The notes: generated by a model not told the origin, from the letters alone. Numbered from the stretch's first letter, positions 25,507-35,244 are shown. The stretch is DNA of 64,000 nt from UBA3076 sp964646435 (GCA_964646435.1 CAZYEJ010000006.1:1-64000); one strand, 5' to 3'. Translations and numbers: made by a program.

Positions 25507-28500
25507 ATGTTTTCCAGAATTTTTATTGAACGCCCGCGCCTGGCTGCAGTGGTGTCGATTATTATCACCCTGGCCGGGCTGATTGCCATGCTGAACATCC
25601 CCGTGGCCCAGTATCCCCGGATCACCCCTCCTGAGATCCGGGTGACCGCGGTCTATCCGGGAGCCAACGCCCAAGTCGTGGCCGACAACATAGCCGCACC
25701 GATTGAAAAGGAAGTAAACGGCGTTGAAAACATGCTCTATATGTCCTCCACTTGTTCCAATGACGGACGCTACGAACTGGCCGTAACCTTTGCTGTAGGC
25801 ACCGATTCGGACATCGACCAGGTCAACCTTCAAAACCGGGTGCAACTCGCCACCCCCAAGCTTCCGAAAGATGTAACCGAGCAGGGGATAGATATACGTA
25901 AACGCTCTTCGGATATGCTGGCGGTGATCTGTTTCTTTTCTCCCGAAGGCACCAGGGACAAACTTTTTTTGAGCAACTATGCAAGCCGGGAAATAAAGGA
26001 TGCCCTGGTACGTATTAACGGCGTAAGTGATGTCTTTATTTTCGGGGAATTCGAATACAGCATGCGTATCTGGATGGACCCGGAGCGTCTCACCTCCATG
26101 GGTATGACCGCGGATGACGTGATCACCGCCATCCGTGAGCAGAATGTCCAGGCGGCAGTTGGCTCGATCGGATCAATGCCTGCCGGTGATGACCAGCAAA
26201 TTCAGTATACCTTGCGGGCCAAGGGTCGTCTTAAGGCAGTTGAAGATTTCAAAAATATTATTGTCCGCACTAACGCCAAAGGTGGTCTGGTGCGAATCAG
26301 CGACATTGCCCGTGTAGAACTTGGTGCCCGGTCTTACGGTACCAAGTCGATCCTAAACGGCGCCCCGACCCTGGGAATGGCGGTTTACAGGTCCTCAGAA
26401 GCCAATGCCCTGGATACCATGAAGGAGGTCAGGGCCAAGCTTAAACATCTTGCCCAGCGTCAACCGAGCGATGTTCAATACCAGATCGTTTACGACACTA
26501 CCAAGTATGTCTCCGCAGCCATCCATGAGATTGAGCTGACGCTGTTTATCACCTTTCTCCTTGTGGTAGGCGTAACCTTCCTTTTTTTGCAGGATTGGCG
26601 GGCCACACTCGTCCCCACCGTGGCTATTCCAGTGTCGCTGATAGGGACATTCGCTGTGCTGTTTGCCCTTGGCTTTAACGCCAATACTATTTCCCTGTTT
26701 GCCCTGATCATGACCATCGGTCTGGTGGTCGACGACGCCATTGTGGTGGTGGAAAATGCGCATCGGGTCATACATGAGACAAACCTCAGCCCAAAAGATG
26801 CAACCATCAGGGCCATGGGCCAGGTCACAGGGCCCATCATCGCCACCACCCTGGTTCTGCTGGCCGTATTTGTCCCTGTCGGATTTGTGCCGGGCATCAC
26901 AGGGCAACTCTACAAACAATTTGCCATGACCTTATGCACGTCAGTGGTCATTTCTTCAATCATCGCCCTGAGCCTGAGCCCTGCGCTCTGCGCTGTCCTG
27001 CTCAGGCGGAAAAGTCCTATCCGGCGAGGGCCCTTGGCCTGGTTCAACAGGGCGCTCGATGCATCACGTAACAGATACGTGGCCGGGTCTGCATGGCTGA
27101 TAAGACGGCTGGTCGTAGTACTACTGATTTTAGTCGGTGTATTCGGCGCTTCCTACTACTTGTTTGAGACCCGTCCCACCAGCTTTTTGCCCCAAGAGGA
27201 CCTGGGCGCCTTTTTTTTCGATGTTCAGCTCCCCGAGGCCTCCGCGCTGGACCGCACGGCTAAGGTTATGCAACAGATCACCAAAGAGATCAAAGGCATT
27301 AAGGGTGTCCAGGATGTCATTGGGGTAAGCGGATTCAGCCTGCTCAGCGGGAATGCTGAAAACGTTGGATTTGGTATCGGGATATTGGACACTTGGGATA
27401 AGCGCACCAGTCCGGGCTTGCAGTTGAATGCTATAGTAGGACAGGCCCACGGAAAACTGGCTGCCATCTCCTCGGCCAACAGTTTTGCTTTTGTCCCCCC
27501 GCCCATCCAGGGCCTCGGGATGACCGGCGGGTTTGACTTTCGGCTGCAGGCCCTGGGGGACCAGAGCCCCCAAGAACTTGCCGCTGCAACCCGAGCAATG
27601 GTCATAGCCGCCAACCAGGATCCGGCCCTGATGAGGGTTTTCAGTACCTATACGGCCAATACGCCTCAGATCTTCGTGAACCTTGATCGCACCAGGGCTG
27701 AAACGCTTAAGGTGCCGGTCAGCAGGGTATACGAAACCCTGCAAGCCCAGCTTGGATCAAGATATGCAAACGATTTCAACCTCTATGGACGAGTCTATCA
27801 GGTCAAGGTCCAGGCCGATGCGCCCTACCGCGACACGGTAAAAGACATTGGCAAACTGTACGTACGCAGCAATGAAGGCAAGATGGTGCCCATGGACAGT
27901 CTGGTAACCCTGTCCACGGTCCTGGCCCCCCAGATTGTGAACCGTTATAACCAGTTTACCAGCGTCCAGATTAGCGGTGGAGCAGCTCCTGGTTTCAGTT
28001 CCGGGGATGCCATGGCGGCGATGAAACGGGTGGCGGCCAAGACACTGCCCGAGGGATATGCCTATGACTGGTCAGCAATGTCATTTCAGGAACGGAAAGC
28101 CATTGGCCAGGTCTCGATCCTTTTCCTCCTGGCCCTTGTCTTTGCTTATCTTTTTCTGGTGGGTCAGTATGAGAGCTGGAACATCCCGTTATCCATTATC
28201 ACCTCGATCCCTGTCGCTGTTCTCGGGGCATTAGTCGGTCTGTGGATCGTAGGGCTTAACCTCAGCATCTATGCCCAGATTGGCCTGGTGCTGTTGGTGG
28301 GTCTGGCCAACAAAAACGCCATTCTTATCGTGAAATTTGCCAAAGACCGGCGGGAACAAGGGTTGCCCGTGGCCGAGGCCGCGGTGGAGGGAGCACGAAT
28401 CCGCTTCCGTCCTGTTTTGATGACGGCCTTTTCCTTTATTCTGGGTGTGACGCCTCTGGTAATCGCCACGGGCGCAGGCGCGGGCAGCCGCCGGGCTATC

Positions 28501-28641
28501 GGGACCACTGTCTTCAGCGGCATGCTGGCGTCAACGCTGTTTGGTATCTTTCTGATCCCGGCGCTTTATTATGCCTTTCAGACGTTCCGTGAAAAGGGCA
28601 CTGCCTGGCGCACGCGTCCGCGGGACAATAAGGAATCCTGA
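25507..28641 (+). CDS. RND multidrug efflux pump, HAE1 family
   Basis: A 1044-residue AcrB/MexB-like proton-driven pump with 12 membrane helices and two large periplasmic loops. It opens FSRIFIERPRLAAVVSIIIT. The proton relay is present: the Asp pair in GLVVDDAIVVVEN near residue 405 and Lys in GLANKNAILIVKF near 935. Also visible are IPVSLIGTFAVLF near 375 and GTTVFSGMLASTLFGIFLIP near 1000. It is in frame and full length. Substrates cannot be deduced. Confidence 0.97.
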   Translation: MFSRIFIERPRLAAVVSIIITLAGLIAMLNIPVAQYPRITPPEIRVTAVYPGANAQVVADNIAAPIEKEVNGVENMLYMSSTCSNDGRYELAVTFAVGTDSDIDQVNLQNRVQLATPKLPKDVTEQGIDIRKRSSDMLAVICFFSPEGTRDKLFLSNYASREIKDALVRINGVSDVFIFGEFEYSMRIWMDPERLTSMGMTADDVITAIREQNVQAAVGSIGSMPAGDDQQIQYTLRAKGRLKAVEDFKNIIVRTNAKGGLVRISDIARVELGARSYGTKSILNGAPTLGMAVYRSSEANALDTMKEVRAKLKHLAQRQPSDVQYQIVYDTTKYVSAAIHEIELTLFITFLLVVGVTFLFLQDWRATLVPTVAIPVSLIGTFAVLFALGFNANTISLFALIMTIGLVVDDAIVVVENAHRVIHETNLSPKDATIRAMGQVTGPIIATTLVLLAVFVPVGFVPGITGQLYKQFAMTLCTSVVISSIIALSLSPALCAVLLRRKSPIRRGPLAWFNRALDASRNRYVAGSAWLIRRLVVVLLILVGVFGASYYLFETRPTSFLPQEDLGAFFFDVQLPEASALDRTAKVMQQITKEIKGIKGVQDVIGVSGFSLLSGNAENVGFGIGILDTWDKRTSPGLQLNAIVGQAHGKLAAISSANSFAFVPPPIQGLGMTGGFDFRLQALGDQSPQELAAATRAMVIAANQDPALMRVFSTYTANTPQIFVNLDRTRAETLKVPVSRVYETLQAQLGSRYANDFNLYGRVYQVKVQADAPYRDTVKDIGKLYVRSNEGKMVPMDSLVTLSTVLAPQIVNRYNQFTSVQISGGAAPGFSSGDAMAAMKRVAAKTLPEGYAYDWSAMSFQERKAIGQVSILFLLALVFAYLFLVGQYESWNIPLSIITSIPVAVLGALVGLWIVGLNLSIYAQIGLVLLVGLANKNAILIVKFAKDRREQGLPVAEAAVEGARIRFRPVLMTAFSFILGVTPLVIATGAGAGSRRAIGTTVFSGMLASTLFGIFLIPALYYAFQTFREKGTAWRTRPRDNKES

Positions 28642-28712
28642 CTGGATGAACAAGATTTACATGATTCACTTTTATCCTGTTGATCCTGTCAAAAAAATGT
28701 AAATTCCTATAC
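28640..28712. repeat. Dispersed repeat, inverted copy of 3125-3210
   Basis: Contains CCTGTTGATCCTGTCAAAAAA and ends AATTCCTATACT, the reverse complement of the repeat after rimP. It overlaps the last codons of the pump gene and fills the gap to the channel gene. Confidence 0.65.
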
Positions 28713-28747
28713 TATTTAATAAAAATGTGTTGCAAATGGAAATAACC

Positions 28748-30340
28748 ATGAGATCCATAGCGTTCAAACGACATCACTATAGGCAGGTTGGCGTGGGGGC
28801 GCGCTGTACACTGATTATCCCGGTTGCCGCGATCATCATCCTGATCTTGGCCGGATGCGCGGCCGTTGGGCCGGACTATGCCAGGTTAAAGCCCCAGGCA
28901 CCAAAAGAATGGCACACCCAACTTCAGGGCGACCTGACCGCTGATCGTCTGAATCCTGAAACCATGGCCAACTGGTGGACCACTCTCAACGACCAAGAAC
29001 TATCCAGTCTGGAGGAGCGTGCCATCAAAGGCAATTTGAACCTAAAAGATGCCCGTGCCAGGGTCCGTGAAGCCAGGGCACTGCGGGGCATTGAGAAAGC
29101 GGTTTTTTTCCCCTCCCTGGATGCAAGCGGCTCGGCCTCGAAACGGCGGAGCAGCGAAAACAGCGGTACCGGAACGGAGAGCAAACTCTACCAAGCCGGT
29201 TTTGACGCAGGCTGGGAACTGGATATTTTCGGCGGTGTTCGACGCTCAGTAGAAGCGGCACAGGCAGACCTTGAAGCTGCTCAGGAAGACCTGCACGACG
29301 TGCTGGTAAGCCTGCTTGCCGAAGTAGCGCTGAACTATGTGGATACCCGGACCTATCAGGCCCGCCTGGCTGCCATCAAGGCAAATATGAAGGCCCAGCA
29401 GGATATCTATGAACTGAATCTTTTACGCTACAAAGCGGGTCTCATTGATGAACTGGCCGTCCAGCAGTCTCGCTATATTCTTGAAAGCACCCGTTCCCGG
29501 ATCCCGACGCTGGAGACTGGCCTGGAAAAGGCAAAAAACAGGCTGGCCGTCCTGCTCGGCGAGAAGCCTGGCGCAATGCACAGAGAACTGGCGGAGGCAA
29601 AACCGATTCCAGTGCCTCCGGTAATGGTGGCAGTCGGAATCCCTGCGGAGACCATGCGTCATCGGCCGGATATCCGCAGAGCAGAACGTAACCTCGCGGC
29701 CCGGACGGCCAGGATCGGTGTGGCCACGGCAGATCTCTATCCCAAATTCCGTCTGGCCGGCAGCATCGGGCTTGAATCCATTTCCAGCAGCAATTTTTGG
29801 GAATGGGCCGGACGAACATGGAGCATCGGCCCGGGCGTTTCCTGGAAAATTTTCCATGCGGGAGCCATCCGGCAGAATATCAAGGTGCAGACTGCCCGCC
29901 AGAAACAGGCCCTGGTCCAGTATGAATCAGCAGTGCTCATCGCTCTTGAGGAGGTGGAAAACGCAGTTACGGCCTATGCCAGGGAACAGCTTCGGCTGGA
30001 ATCGCTGAAAGCTGCTGTATTGTCCGCGAGGCGTGCATATGAATTGTCCCGGGACCTTTATAATGCAGGGCTCGTAGATTTCAGCGATGTTCTTGATGCA
30101 ACCCGCTCCCTTCAATCTTACCAGGATGAACTGGCCGGCAGCGAAGGCACAGTAACTTCAAACCTGATTCGTCTTTACAAGGCCCTCGGCGGGGGCTGGA
30201 AATCGCTGGAACCCTCTTTAATTGTTCGAAAAAATAAGGAAGGTGACCATAATGAATCAAAAACAAGACAGCCTTCTGGAACGTACATTGGGTATAGATC
30301 AGCCTTCGGGGTGGAAGAGGCACCTGAAGCTATGGATTAG
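28748..30340 (+). CDS. Outer-membrane efflux channel lipoprotein (NodT/TolC family)
   Basis: A 530-residue NodT-type channel. Basic N-terminus, hydrophobic core and lipobox LILAGC (Cys near residue 39) show lipidation, followed by the typical VGPDYARLK. Two outer-membrane-efflux repeats contain the paired helices and VEAAQADLEAAQEDL. Homologues usually end soon after LYKALGGGW (near residue 484); here the frame runs about 45 residues further, over the start of the next ORF, which suggests the original stop was lost. ATG 28748 is preferred to TTG 28727. Confidence 0.92.
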   Translation: MRSIAFKRHHYRQVGVGARCTLIIPVAAIIILILAGCAAVGPDYARLKPQAPKEWHTQLQGDLTADRLNPETMANWWTTLNDQELSSLEERAIKGNLNLKDARARVREARALRGIEKAVFFPSLDASGSASKRRSSENSGTGTESKLYQAGFDAGWELDIFGGVRRSVEAAQADLEAAQEDLHDVLVSLLAEVALNYVDTRTYQARLAAIKANMKAQQDIYELNLLRYKAGLIDELAVQQSRYILESTRSRIPTLETGLEKAKNRLAVLLGEKPGAMHRELAEAKPIPVPPVMVAVGIPAETMRHRPDIRRAERNLAARTARIGVATADLYPKFRLAGSIGLESISSSNFWEWAGRTWSIGPGVSWKIFHAGAIRQNIKVQTARQKQALVQYESAVLIALEEVENAVTAYAREQLRLESLKAAVLSARRAYELSRDLYNAGLVDFSDVLDATRSLQSYQDELAGSEGTVTSNLIRLYKALGGGWKSLEPSLIVRKNKEGDHNESKTRQPSGTYIGYRSAFGVEEAPEAMD

Positions 30341-30467
30341 CCTGGCCATCGTGCTGTTTATAATAATTTTTGGTGGCATAATCATCTTAAATTCAAGAGA
30401 TTCTAATGGCGCAATCCGGTATAAGAGCCAGGAAGTCAGGATAGGAGATCTCACTACAATTATCTGA
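30252..30467 (+). pseudogene. Truncated N-terminus of a second adaptor protein (MacA-like)
   Basis: A 71-residue ORF with GGAAGGTG 7-14 bases before ATG 30252. It has a cytoplasmic start, one membrane helix (about residues 23-45, WISLAIVLFIIIFGGIIIL) and then YKSQEVRIGDLTTII before a stop. This is how HlyD/MacA-type adaptors begin (membrane anchor, then YKT..V.RGDL..TV), but the lipoyl, coiled-coil and barrel domains are absent. It looks like the remnant of a second exporter (adaptor plus probably an ABC or RND partner) lost by deletion; a short membrane peptide is possible but less likely. Its first 89 bp overlap the channel gene. Confidence 0.65.
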
Positions 30468-30506
30468 TATTCCAATGAGGATGCCCTACACAGAAGGAGA
30501 AAACCC

Positions 30507-31325
30507 ATGAAACCACGCGTCGGACACATTCAATTTCTCAACAGTCTGCCTTTGTATCATTGTCTGGTTCAAAATCAGGTGGTGCTCAATATTGACCTTT
30601 TCAAAGATAGCCCCAAGGCCCTGTGTCGTCGATTGCTGGCCGATGAACTGGATATCAGCCCGGTCCCGGCAATCGAATACGCCAGGCATGCCGACGAACT
30701 GCTTCTCTTGCCGGATCTGACTATCAGCTCCGACGGCAAGGTAATGAGCATTTTGTTGATCAGCAAAGTTCCCATTGAGCAATTGGATAAAAAAACCGTT
30801 GCCCTGACCAACACATCAGCCACTTCCCAGGTACTCATCCGGATCATCATAGAAAAAAAATATGGACTGCGCCCCACCTATTTTGAATGCCCGCCGGATC
30901 TGGGCCAAATGTTCCGAGAGGCCCAGGCGGCCTTGCTGATCGGCGATGACGCCCTGAGGGCACTCCAAGCACCGTCAGGTTATCACTTGTATGACCTCGG
31001 CGAAGAATGGAAATCTTTCACTGGGAAGAAAATGGTGTATGCCGTCTGGTGTGTTCGCAGGGACTATGCCGTCAGACATCCGAAAAACGTCCGGAAAGTC
31101 ATTCACGCTTTTCAGCACTCCATGGAGATGAGCAAAAAATACGTTGACTTGATTGCAGAAGAAGCGGCTCGTTGGGACGTCTTTTCAAAAGATTTTCTGA
31201 AAAATTATTTCGTAACGCTGAAATTTGAATTTGGCCCTGAATACCAGCAGGGGTTTCTTACCTATCTGAAAAAAGCCCGACAGTTGGGTGCCATTGATGA
31301 TGTTCCTGAGCTTTTGTTTTTCTAG
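30507..31325 (+). CDS. mqnA: Chorismate dehydratase MqnA (futalosine menaquinone pathway)
   Basis: A 272-residue MqnA/MqnD-fold protein with a periplasmic-binding-protein II shape but no signal peptide. MqnA dehydrates chorismate to 3-enolpyruvylbenzoate, the first committed step of menaquinone synthesis via futalosine. Matching features are VGHIQFLNSLPLY at residues 5-17, LADELDISPVPAIEYA near 44-59, NTSATSQVLIRII near 100, and GDDAL near 144. MqnD is the close paralogue and less likely from the N-terminus. AGAAGGAG lies 8 bases before the ATG. No other mqn gene is in the window. Confidence 0.88.
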   Translation: MKPRVGHIQFLNSLPLYHCLVQNQVVLNIDLFKDSPKALCRRLLADELDISPVPAIEYARHADELLLLPDLTISSDGKVMSILLISKVPIEQLDKKTVALTNTSATSQVLIRIIIEKKYGLRPTYFECPPDLGQMFREAQAALLIGDDALRALQAPSGYHLYDLGEEWKSFTGKKMVYAVWCVRRDYAVRHPKNVRKVIHAFQHSMEMSKKYVDLIAEEAARWDVFSKDFLKNYFVTLKFEFGPEYQQGFLTYLKKARQLGAIDDVPELLFF

Positions 31326-31589
31326 AAATGTATAGACCAAGGAGTACCTGATGAAAAAAATGACAGCAGTGACCTTGGACCACTATCGGATTTAACGTTA
31401 CTGACTAAATCGTTAATCTCCCTGGAAGCTATGCAAAAGAGGTCCATGAGGATAAAAGCCAAGGAGCATTAATAAGGACAGCAAGATATCCAGTGGCTGG
31501 TCGTTGCAGAAGCGTTCAGCAGTCGCTGAGGGTTGGGGAACAATAGATCGATATCGAGTGGCGATTTTGAAAAGACGGATAGTAAGCTG
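31326..31589. other. mqnA to Mla-locus-1 intergenic region
   Basis: After mqnA, AAGGAG at 31340 is followed by ATG 31351, but the frame stops after 14 codons (31351-31395). It may be the start of a lost gene. The rest has no supported gene. Confidence 0.35.
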
Positions 31590-32741
31590 ATGCAATTAAC
31601 CCAGTCACAAAAGGCACACATACGACACCTTAAAAGTACTGATGGATTAATACTGCTCAAGAGTTCCGGCAATTGGACGATTGATGCCCTTCGGGATGCC
31701 GCCGGGATGTTAGAGCAATTTTCAAAGAAGACCCGCAATGAATCCATCCAGTGGGATGTTTCTGATGTTGGGCGTGTTGATTCGGCAGGTATGATGCTTT
31801 TTATCCACTATTACGATTTGCTGAAGTCCAACAACTGCTCCATTGAAGTCATTGGCGCCAAGGATGAGCATGAAAAGATGTATCGGCTGCTGCGAGAGTA
31901 TGCACCCGGACATCCTGTGGTCGGACCTGCTTTTTCCTCCCGTTTCCTGAGGATCTTTAACGGAATAGGGAAAATCTCAGTGGCGTTTGTGCTGGATATA
32001 GCGGCATTTCTCTCTTTTGTCGGCGAAAATTTTGTGATCTTTCTTACCTCTTTGCTCAATCCGTTTTCCATCCGGTTTGGCGCAATTGTGAAAAATATTG
32101 AAGATGCCGGCGTGCGCGCAATGCCTATCGTTGCCCTGACCAGTTTTTTAATCGGGATTGTGATCGCCTACCAGGGCGCTGTGCAGCTTGAGAAGTTCGG
32201 CGCCCATATCTTCATTGTGGACATGATCGGCATCTCGGTCACCAGGGAACTTGCCCCACTTATCACTGCCATAGTTGTGGCCGGTCGTACCGGTTCCTCT
32301 TATACCGCACAACTTGGCGTGATGAAGATAACTGAAGAGATTGATGCCATGCGCACCATGGGATTTGATCCCCACCGCTTTCTCGTGCTGCCGCGCATCA
32401 TGGCCTTGATGATTGCCCTGCCGCTTATGATTTTTTTTGCCGATATAGTCGGTATTCTTGGCGGCATGTTTATCTCTCATGTCCATCTGCACCTCTCTTA
32501 TGCCGAGTTTCTCCACCGGTTGCAGACTGCTCTTGAAATGAAGCATGTATGGATTGGTATTGGTAAAGGTCCGTTTTTCGCCTGGCTTATCGCCTCCGTC
32601 GGCTGTTTCCGTGGCTTTCAGGTCTCAAAAAGTACGGAAAGCATAGGACGTTACACCACCATCAGTGTTGTTAACGCTATTTTCCTGGTGATTGCATGTG
32701 ACGCACTCTTTTCAGTAATATTAACGGAGCTTGGCATTTGA
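31590..32741 (+). CDS. MlaE-type lipid transport permease with N-terminal STAS domain
   Basis: A 383-residue fusion. Residues 1-110 form a STAS domain (IQWDVSDVGRVDSAGMMLF near 54-72), the MlaB-type regulatory fold. The rest is an MlaE permease of the ABC phospholipid transporter class, with five to six membrane helices and the conserved ITRELAPLITAIVVAGRTGS-like block near 210 and EEIDAMRTMGFDP near 245. The start is uncertain: the frame is open to TTG 31533, but the extra 19 residues match nothing. The mlaF gene overlaps its stop. This locus lacks MlaC and MlaA. Confidence 0.88.
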   Translation: MQLTQSQKAHIRHLKSTDGLILLKSSGNWTIDALRDAAGMLEQFSKKTRNESIQWDVSDVGRVDSAGMMLFIHYYDLLKSNNCSIEVIGAKDEHEKMYRLLREYAPGHPVVGPAFSSRFLRIFNGIGKISVAFVLDIAAFLSFVGENFVIFLTSLLNPFSIRFGAIVKNIEDAGVRAMPIVALTSFLIGIVIAYQGAVQLEKFGAHIFIVDMIGISVTRELAPLITAIVVAGRTGSSYTAQLGVMKITEEIDAMRTMGFDPHRFLVLPRIMALMIALPLMIFFADIVGILGGMFISHVHLHLSYAEFLHRLQTALEMKHVWIGIGKGPFFAWLIASVGCFRGFQVSKSTESIGRYTTISVVNAIFLVIACDALFSVILTELGI

Positions 32742-33505
32742 GTGACACCGTTATCACAGTTTTAAATGTTGTGACCCGGTTCGGCAAAAACGTGGTCCAT
32801 GACGGCATCAGCCTGAATGTGCGCCAGGGTGAAATCTATGGGCTTCTTGGCGGCAGCGGATCAGGGAAATCAACTTTAATGAAAGAGATTATCATGCTGC
32901 AGCGTCCCCAGTCCGGAGAGATCAGAGTTCTTGGTCAAAACCTTTTGACCATTACCCGTGCCGGTGCAACCATGCTGCGACGGCAATGGGGTGTGCTTTT
33001 TCAGGCTGGCGCCCTCTATTCTTCTCTCACGGTTAGGGAAAATGTTGGGATAAAGCTCAAGGAGTATACTGATCTCCCCTTGAAACTAATCCAGGATATC
33101 GTGCGCCTGAAGATAAATATGGTTGGTCTTCCTGAACATGCAGCGGATCTCTATCCGGCGGAACTGAGTGGCGGCATGGTCAAACGGGCGTCATTGGCAC
33201 GGGCGTTGGCCATGGACCCGAAGCTGCTGTTTCTTGATGAACCGACCTCAGGGCTGGATCCCGTGGGCGCAGAGGCTTTTGACAATTTGATTCTTAAACT
33301 GCGGGAGGTCCTTGGTTTAACCGTTGTAATGGTAACCCATGATCTTGATTCCATCTGGACTGTAGTTGACCGTTTTGCCGTACTGGGCGAAAAGAAAGTG
33401 ATTGCGGAAGGCACTCTTAATGAGGTCAGACAAAATACTCATCCCGTTATCAAAAAGTTCTTCGGGGGAAAGCGGGGGCTGATAAGGAGTCGGAATGGAA
33501 GGTAG
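32738..33505 (+). CDS. MlaF-type ABC transporter ATPase (locus 1)
   Basis: A 255-residue ABC ATPase of the Mla/Mce class. Walker A is GGSGSGKST near residue 38, the signature LSGGMVKRASLARAL near 145, Walker B LLFLDEPTSGLDP near 165 and the H-loop MVTHD near 202. Length is the usual one, without the extra domain seen in the second MlaF at 42021. It starts with TTG overlapping the permease stop (TTGA), indicating translational coupling. Confidence 0.93.
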   Translation: MSDTVITVLNVVTRFGKNVVHDGISLNVRQGEIYGLLGGSGSGKSTLMKEIIMLQRPQSGEIRVLGQNLLTITRAGATMLRRQWGVLFQAGALYSSLTVRENVGIKLKEYTDLPLKLIQDIVRLKINMVGLPEHAADLYPAELSGGMVKRASLARALAMDPKLLFLDEPTSGLDPVGAEAFDNLILKLREVLGLTVVMVTHDLDSIWTVVDRFAVLGEKKVIAEGTLNEVRQNTHPVIKKFFGGKRGLIRSRNGR

Positions 33506-34391
33506 AATCAATTATACGATTGTCGGACTCTTTGTTGTTCTGTTGTTGGCAGGTCTGATAGCTTTCATTTACTGGCTAGGCAAATATAGCGGCAAACAGG
33601 AATATGACCATTATTATGTCTATATGTCGGAATCGGTTTCCGGATTGAGCGCTGATGTTTCCGTTAAATACAGGGGCGTTGACGTAGGTACTGTGGAGCA
33701 TATAGGTATAAATCCGAAAAATTCCGAAGAGGTGGAACTTCTTTTGAAAATCAAACATGATACTCAAGTTAAGGTGGACACCACGGCCACGCTTGAGTTT
33801 TTCGGAATAACGGGGCTGGCCTTTGTTGAGCTCAAAGGGGGCAGCAAAGACGCTCCGCTGTTCAGCAAAACAAAAGACGAGATTCCTGTCATTCCTGCAA
33901 GTCCTTCAACCTACGCACGACTCAATAAATCCATGACCATACTTGCTGCAAAATCGGCAATGGCCCTGGACAAGTTTGACCGGCTGCTCAGTGAGAAAAA
34001 TCTGCAAAACATTGAAGATATACTTTCTGAAACAAAGATCCTCGCCAAAGATATCAGAGGGCAACTGCAAGGATTCCAGAACCTCGTTGATAACGGTGTT
34101 GTCATGGAGAAACGCGTTGTCGGGGCTTTTGAAAAGGTTGAAGACGCCTCTGTCAGTGTTGAGAAAATGGCCGACGGCCTGGAGAAAAACTATGCTGACA
34201 TCGGTCGTAATATAAGCCAAGATGCGCGACAGAGTCTTGAATCGTTTAATAAACTGCTTTACGAATTGGGTATTCTGGTGGGAGATCTGCAAAGAACAAC
34301 CCGCGCTATTGAAGCCAGTCCTGGAGATCTGATATTCAAACGCTCTCAGCCGCGGCCAGGACCTGGAGAGGAGGGATACAGTGAAAAATAG
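33495..34391 (+). CDS. MCE-domain protein (MlaD-like, long form)
   Basis: A 298-residue MCE protein. One N-terminal membrane helix (about 8-30) is followed by a single MCE domain at about 38-118 (VSVKYRGVDVGTVEHIGI, FFGITGLAFVELKGGS). About 180 residues of helical, probably coiled-coil sequence follow. Long helices after the MCE ring can form a channel towards the outer membrane, as in PqiB-type systems, fitting the absence of an MlaC shuttle here (inference). It overlaps mlaF by 11 bp and the lipoprotein gene by 11 bp. Confidence 0.92.
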   Translation: MEGRINYTIVGLFVVLLLAGLIAFIYWLGKYSGKQEYDHYYVYMSESVSGLSADVSVKYRGVDVGTVEHIGINPKNSEEVELLLKIKHDTQVKVDTTATLEFFGITGLAFVELKGGSKDAPLFSKTKDEIPVIPASPSTYARLNKSMTILAAKSAMALDKFDRLLSEKNLQNIEDILSETKILAKDIRGQLQGFQNLVDNGVVMEKRVVGAFEKVEDASVSVEKMADGLEKNYADIGRNISQDARQSLESFNKLLYELGILVGDLQRTTRAIEASPGDLIFKRSQPRPGPGEEGYSEK

Positions 34392-34998
34392 GCTCTATAT
34401 GGTCTTCGTATTGACCTGTATACTGCTCGCAGGATGCGTGACCAAAACCGTTCCTCCCGCCTCCATCTATACGATATCGCCTGAATGGGACAGCAGTGAA
34501 GCCCAAGAGGAAACAGGAAAAAAGAATTCTACTATTATTAAAATGGCTTCGGTTCGTGGAACGCGAGCCCTTACAGGCACCGAAATCTTTTATACTGATG
34601 CACGGTATGGCCAGAACAGCTATGCTTACAGCCGCTGGAGTGATGCGCCGGTCAGATTGCTGCAAATACTCTTCCAGGTTGCCTTGGAAAAAAGTGGCCG
34701 GTTTGGGGCTGTGGTTCCTCCCGCCTCCGCTTCAGAAGCCGATCTGCTTTTGGAAAGCACTCTGTTTGATTTCAGCCACCATATCAAAGATGACGGAACT
34801 TCTGAAGGAGTCATCAGGGTACGTTTTTATGTCATAGATAATACGACAAAAAAGGTAATTGCAACGAAAGAGTTTGTGTCCAGGGTGCCGGCATCCTCGC
34901 AGAATGCTCAAGGCGCCGTGGCCGCACTCAACAAGGCTGCGACAAATGTCGCCCGCAGCCTTATTGCTTGGCTTGCCGAACCCGGCAGGATTTTGTAA
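34381..34998 (+). CDS. ABC-type transport auxiliary lipoprotein (PqiC/LptE-like)
   Basis: A 205-residue lipoprotein of the PqiC-type family (formerly DUF330/COG3218). The signal peptide ends in the lipobox LLAGC (Cys near residue 19). The body has the alternating beta-strand pattern of that family (YTDARYGQNSYAYSRWSDAP near 70-89, then LLESTLFDF). Such lipoproteins pair with MCE proteins in the Pqi system and probably form the outer-membrane end of the bridge. GTG start at 34381, overlapping the MCE gene. The TAA stop is the first bases of the repeat element at 34996. Confidence 0.85.
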   Translation: MKNRLYMVFVLTCILLAGCVTKTVPPASIYTISPEWDSSEAQEETGKKNSTIIKMASVRGTRALTGTEIFYTDARYGQNSYAYSRWSDAPVRLLQILFQVALEKSGRFGAVVPPASASEADLLLESTLFDFSHHIKDDGTSEGVIRVRFYVIDNTTKKVIATKEFVSRVPASSQNAQGAVAALNKAATNVARSLIAWLAEPGRIL

Positions 34999-35096
34999 GC
35001 GTTCACAGGGCACCGCATCTGCTTTGTTGTCGGGCACTTGAAGTACAGGGAGTACGTCGTACGCCTCGCATCTGCAGCACCCTGTAAACGCTTACA
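34996..35096. repeat. Palindromic-ended intergenic element, copy 2
   Basis: A 101-bp element with ends TGTAAGCGTTCACAGGG (from 34995) and CCCTGTAAACGCTTACA, inverted copies with one mismatch in 17. The interior matches copy 1 at 16336-16445. The first TAA serves as the stop codon of the lipoprotein gene. Confidence 0.85.
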
Positions 35097-35244
35097 GTTC
35101 AGGAAAAGAACCAATCTATTATGACCTGAATTGAGCGTTTAGCTGTTAGTAACCTATTTGGAAAACAGCAACAAATTAACCGCTAACCGCTAATACCTAA
35201 TTTTGTAATAGCAAGAACATCCTGTAATCATTAAACTAATAGCT

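Noticed and set aside
31413..31595. 60-codon minus-strand frame before Mla locus 1
   Set aside because: No ribosome-binding site and no recognisable sequence; likely chance in a short intergenic region.
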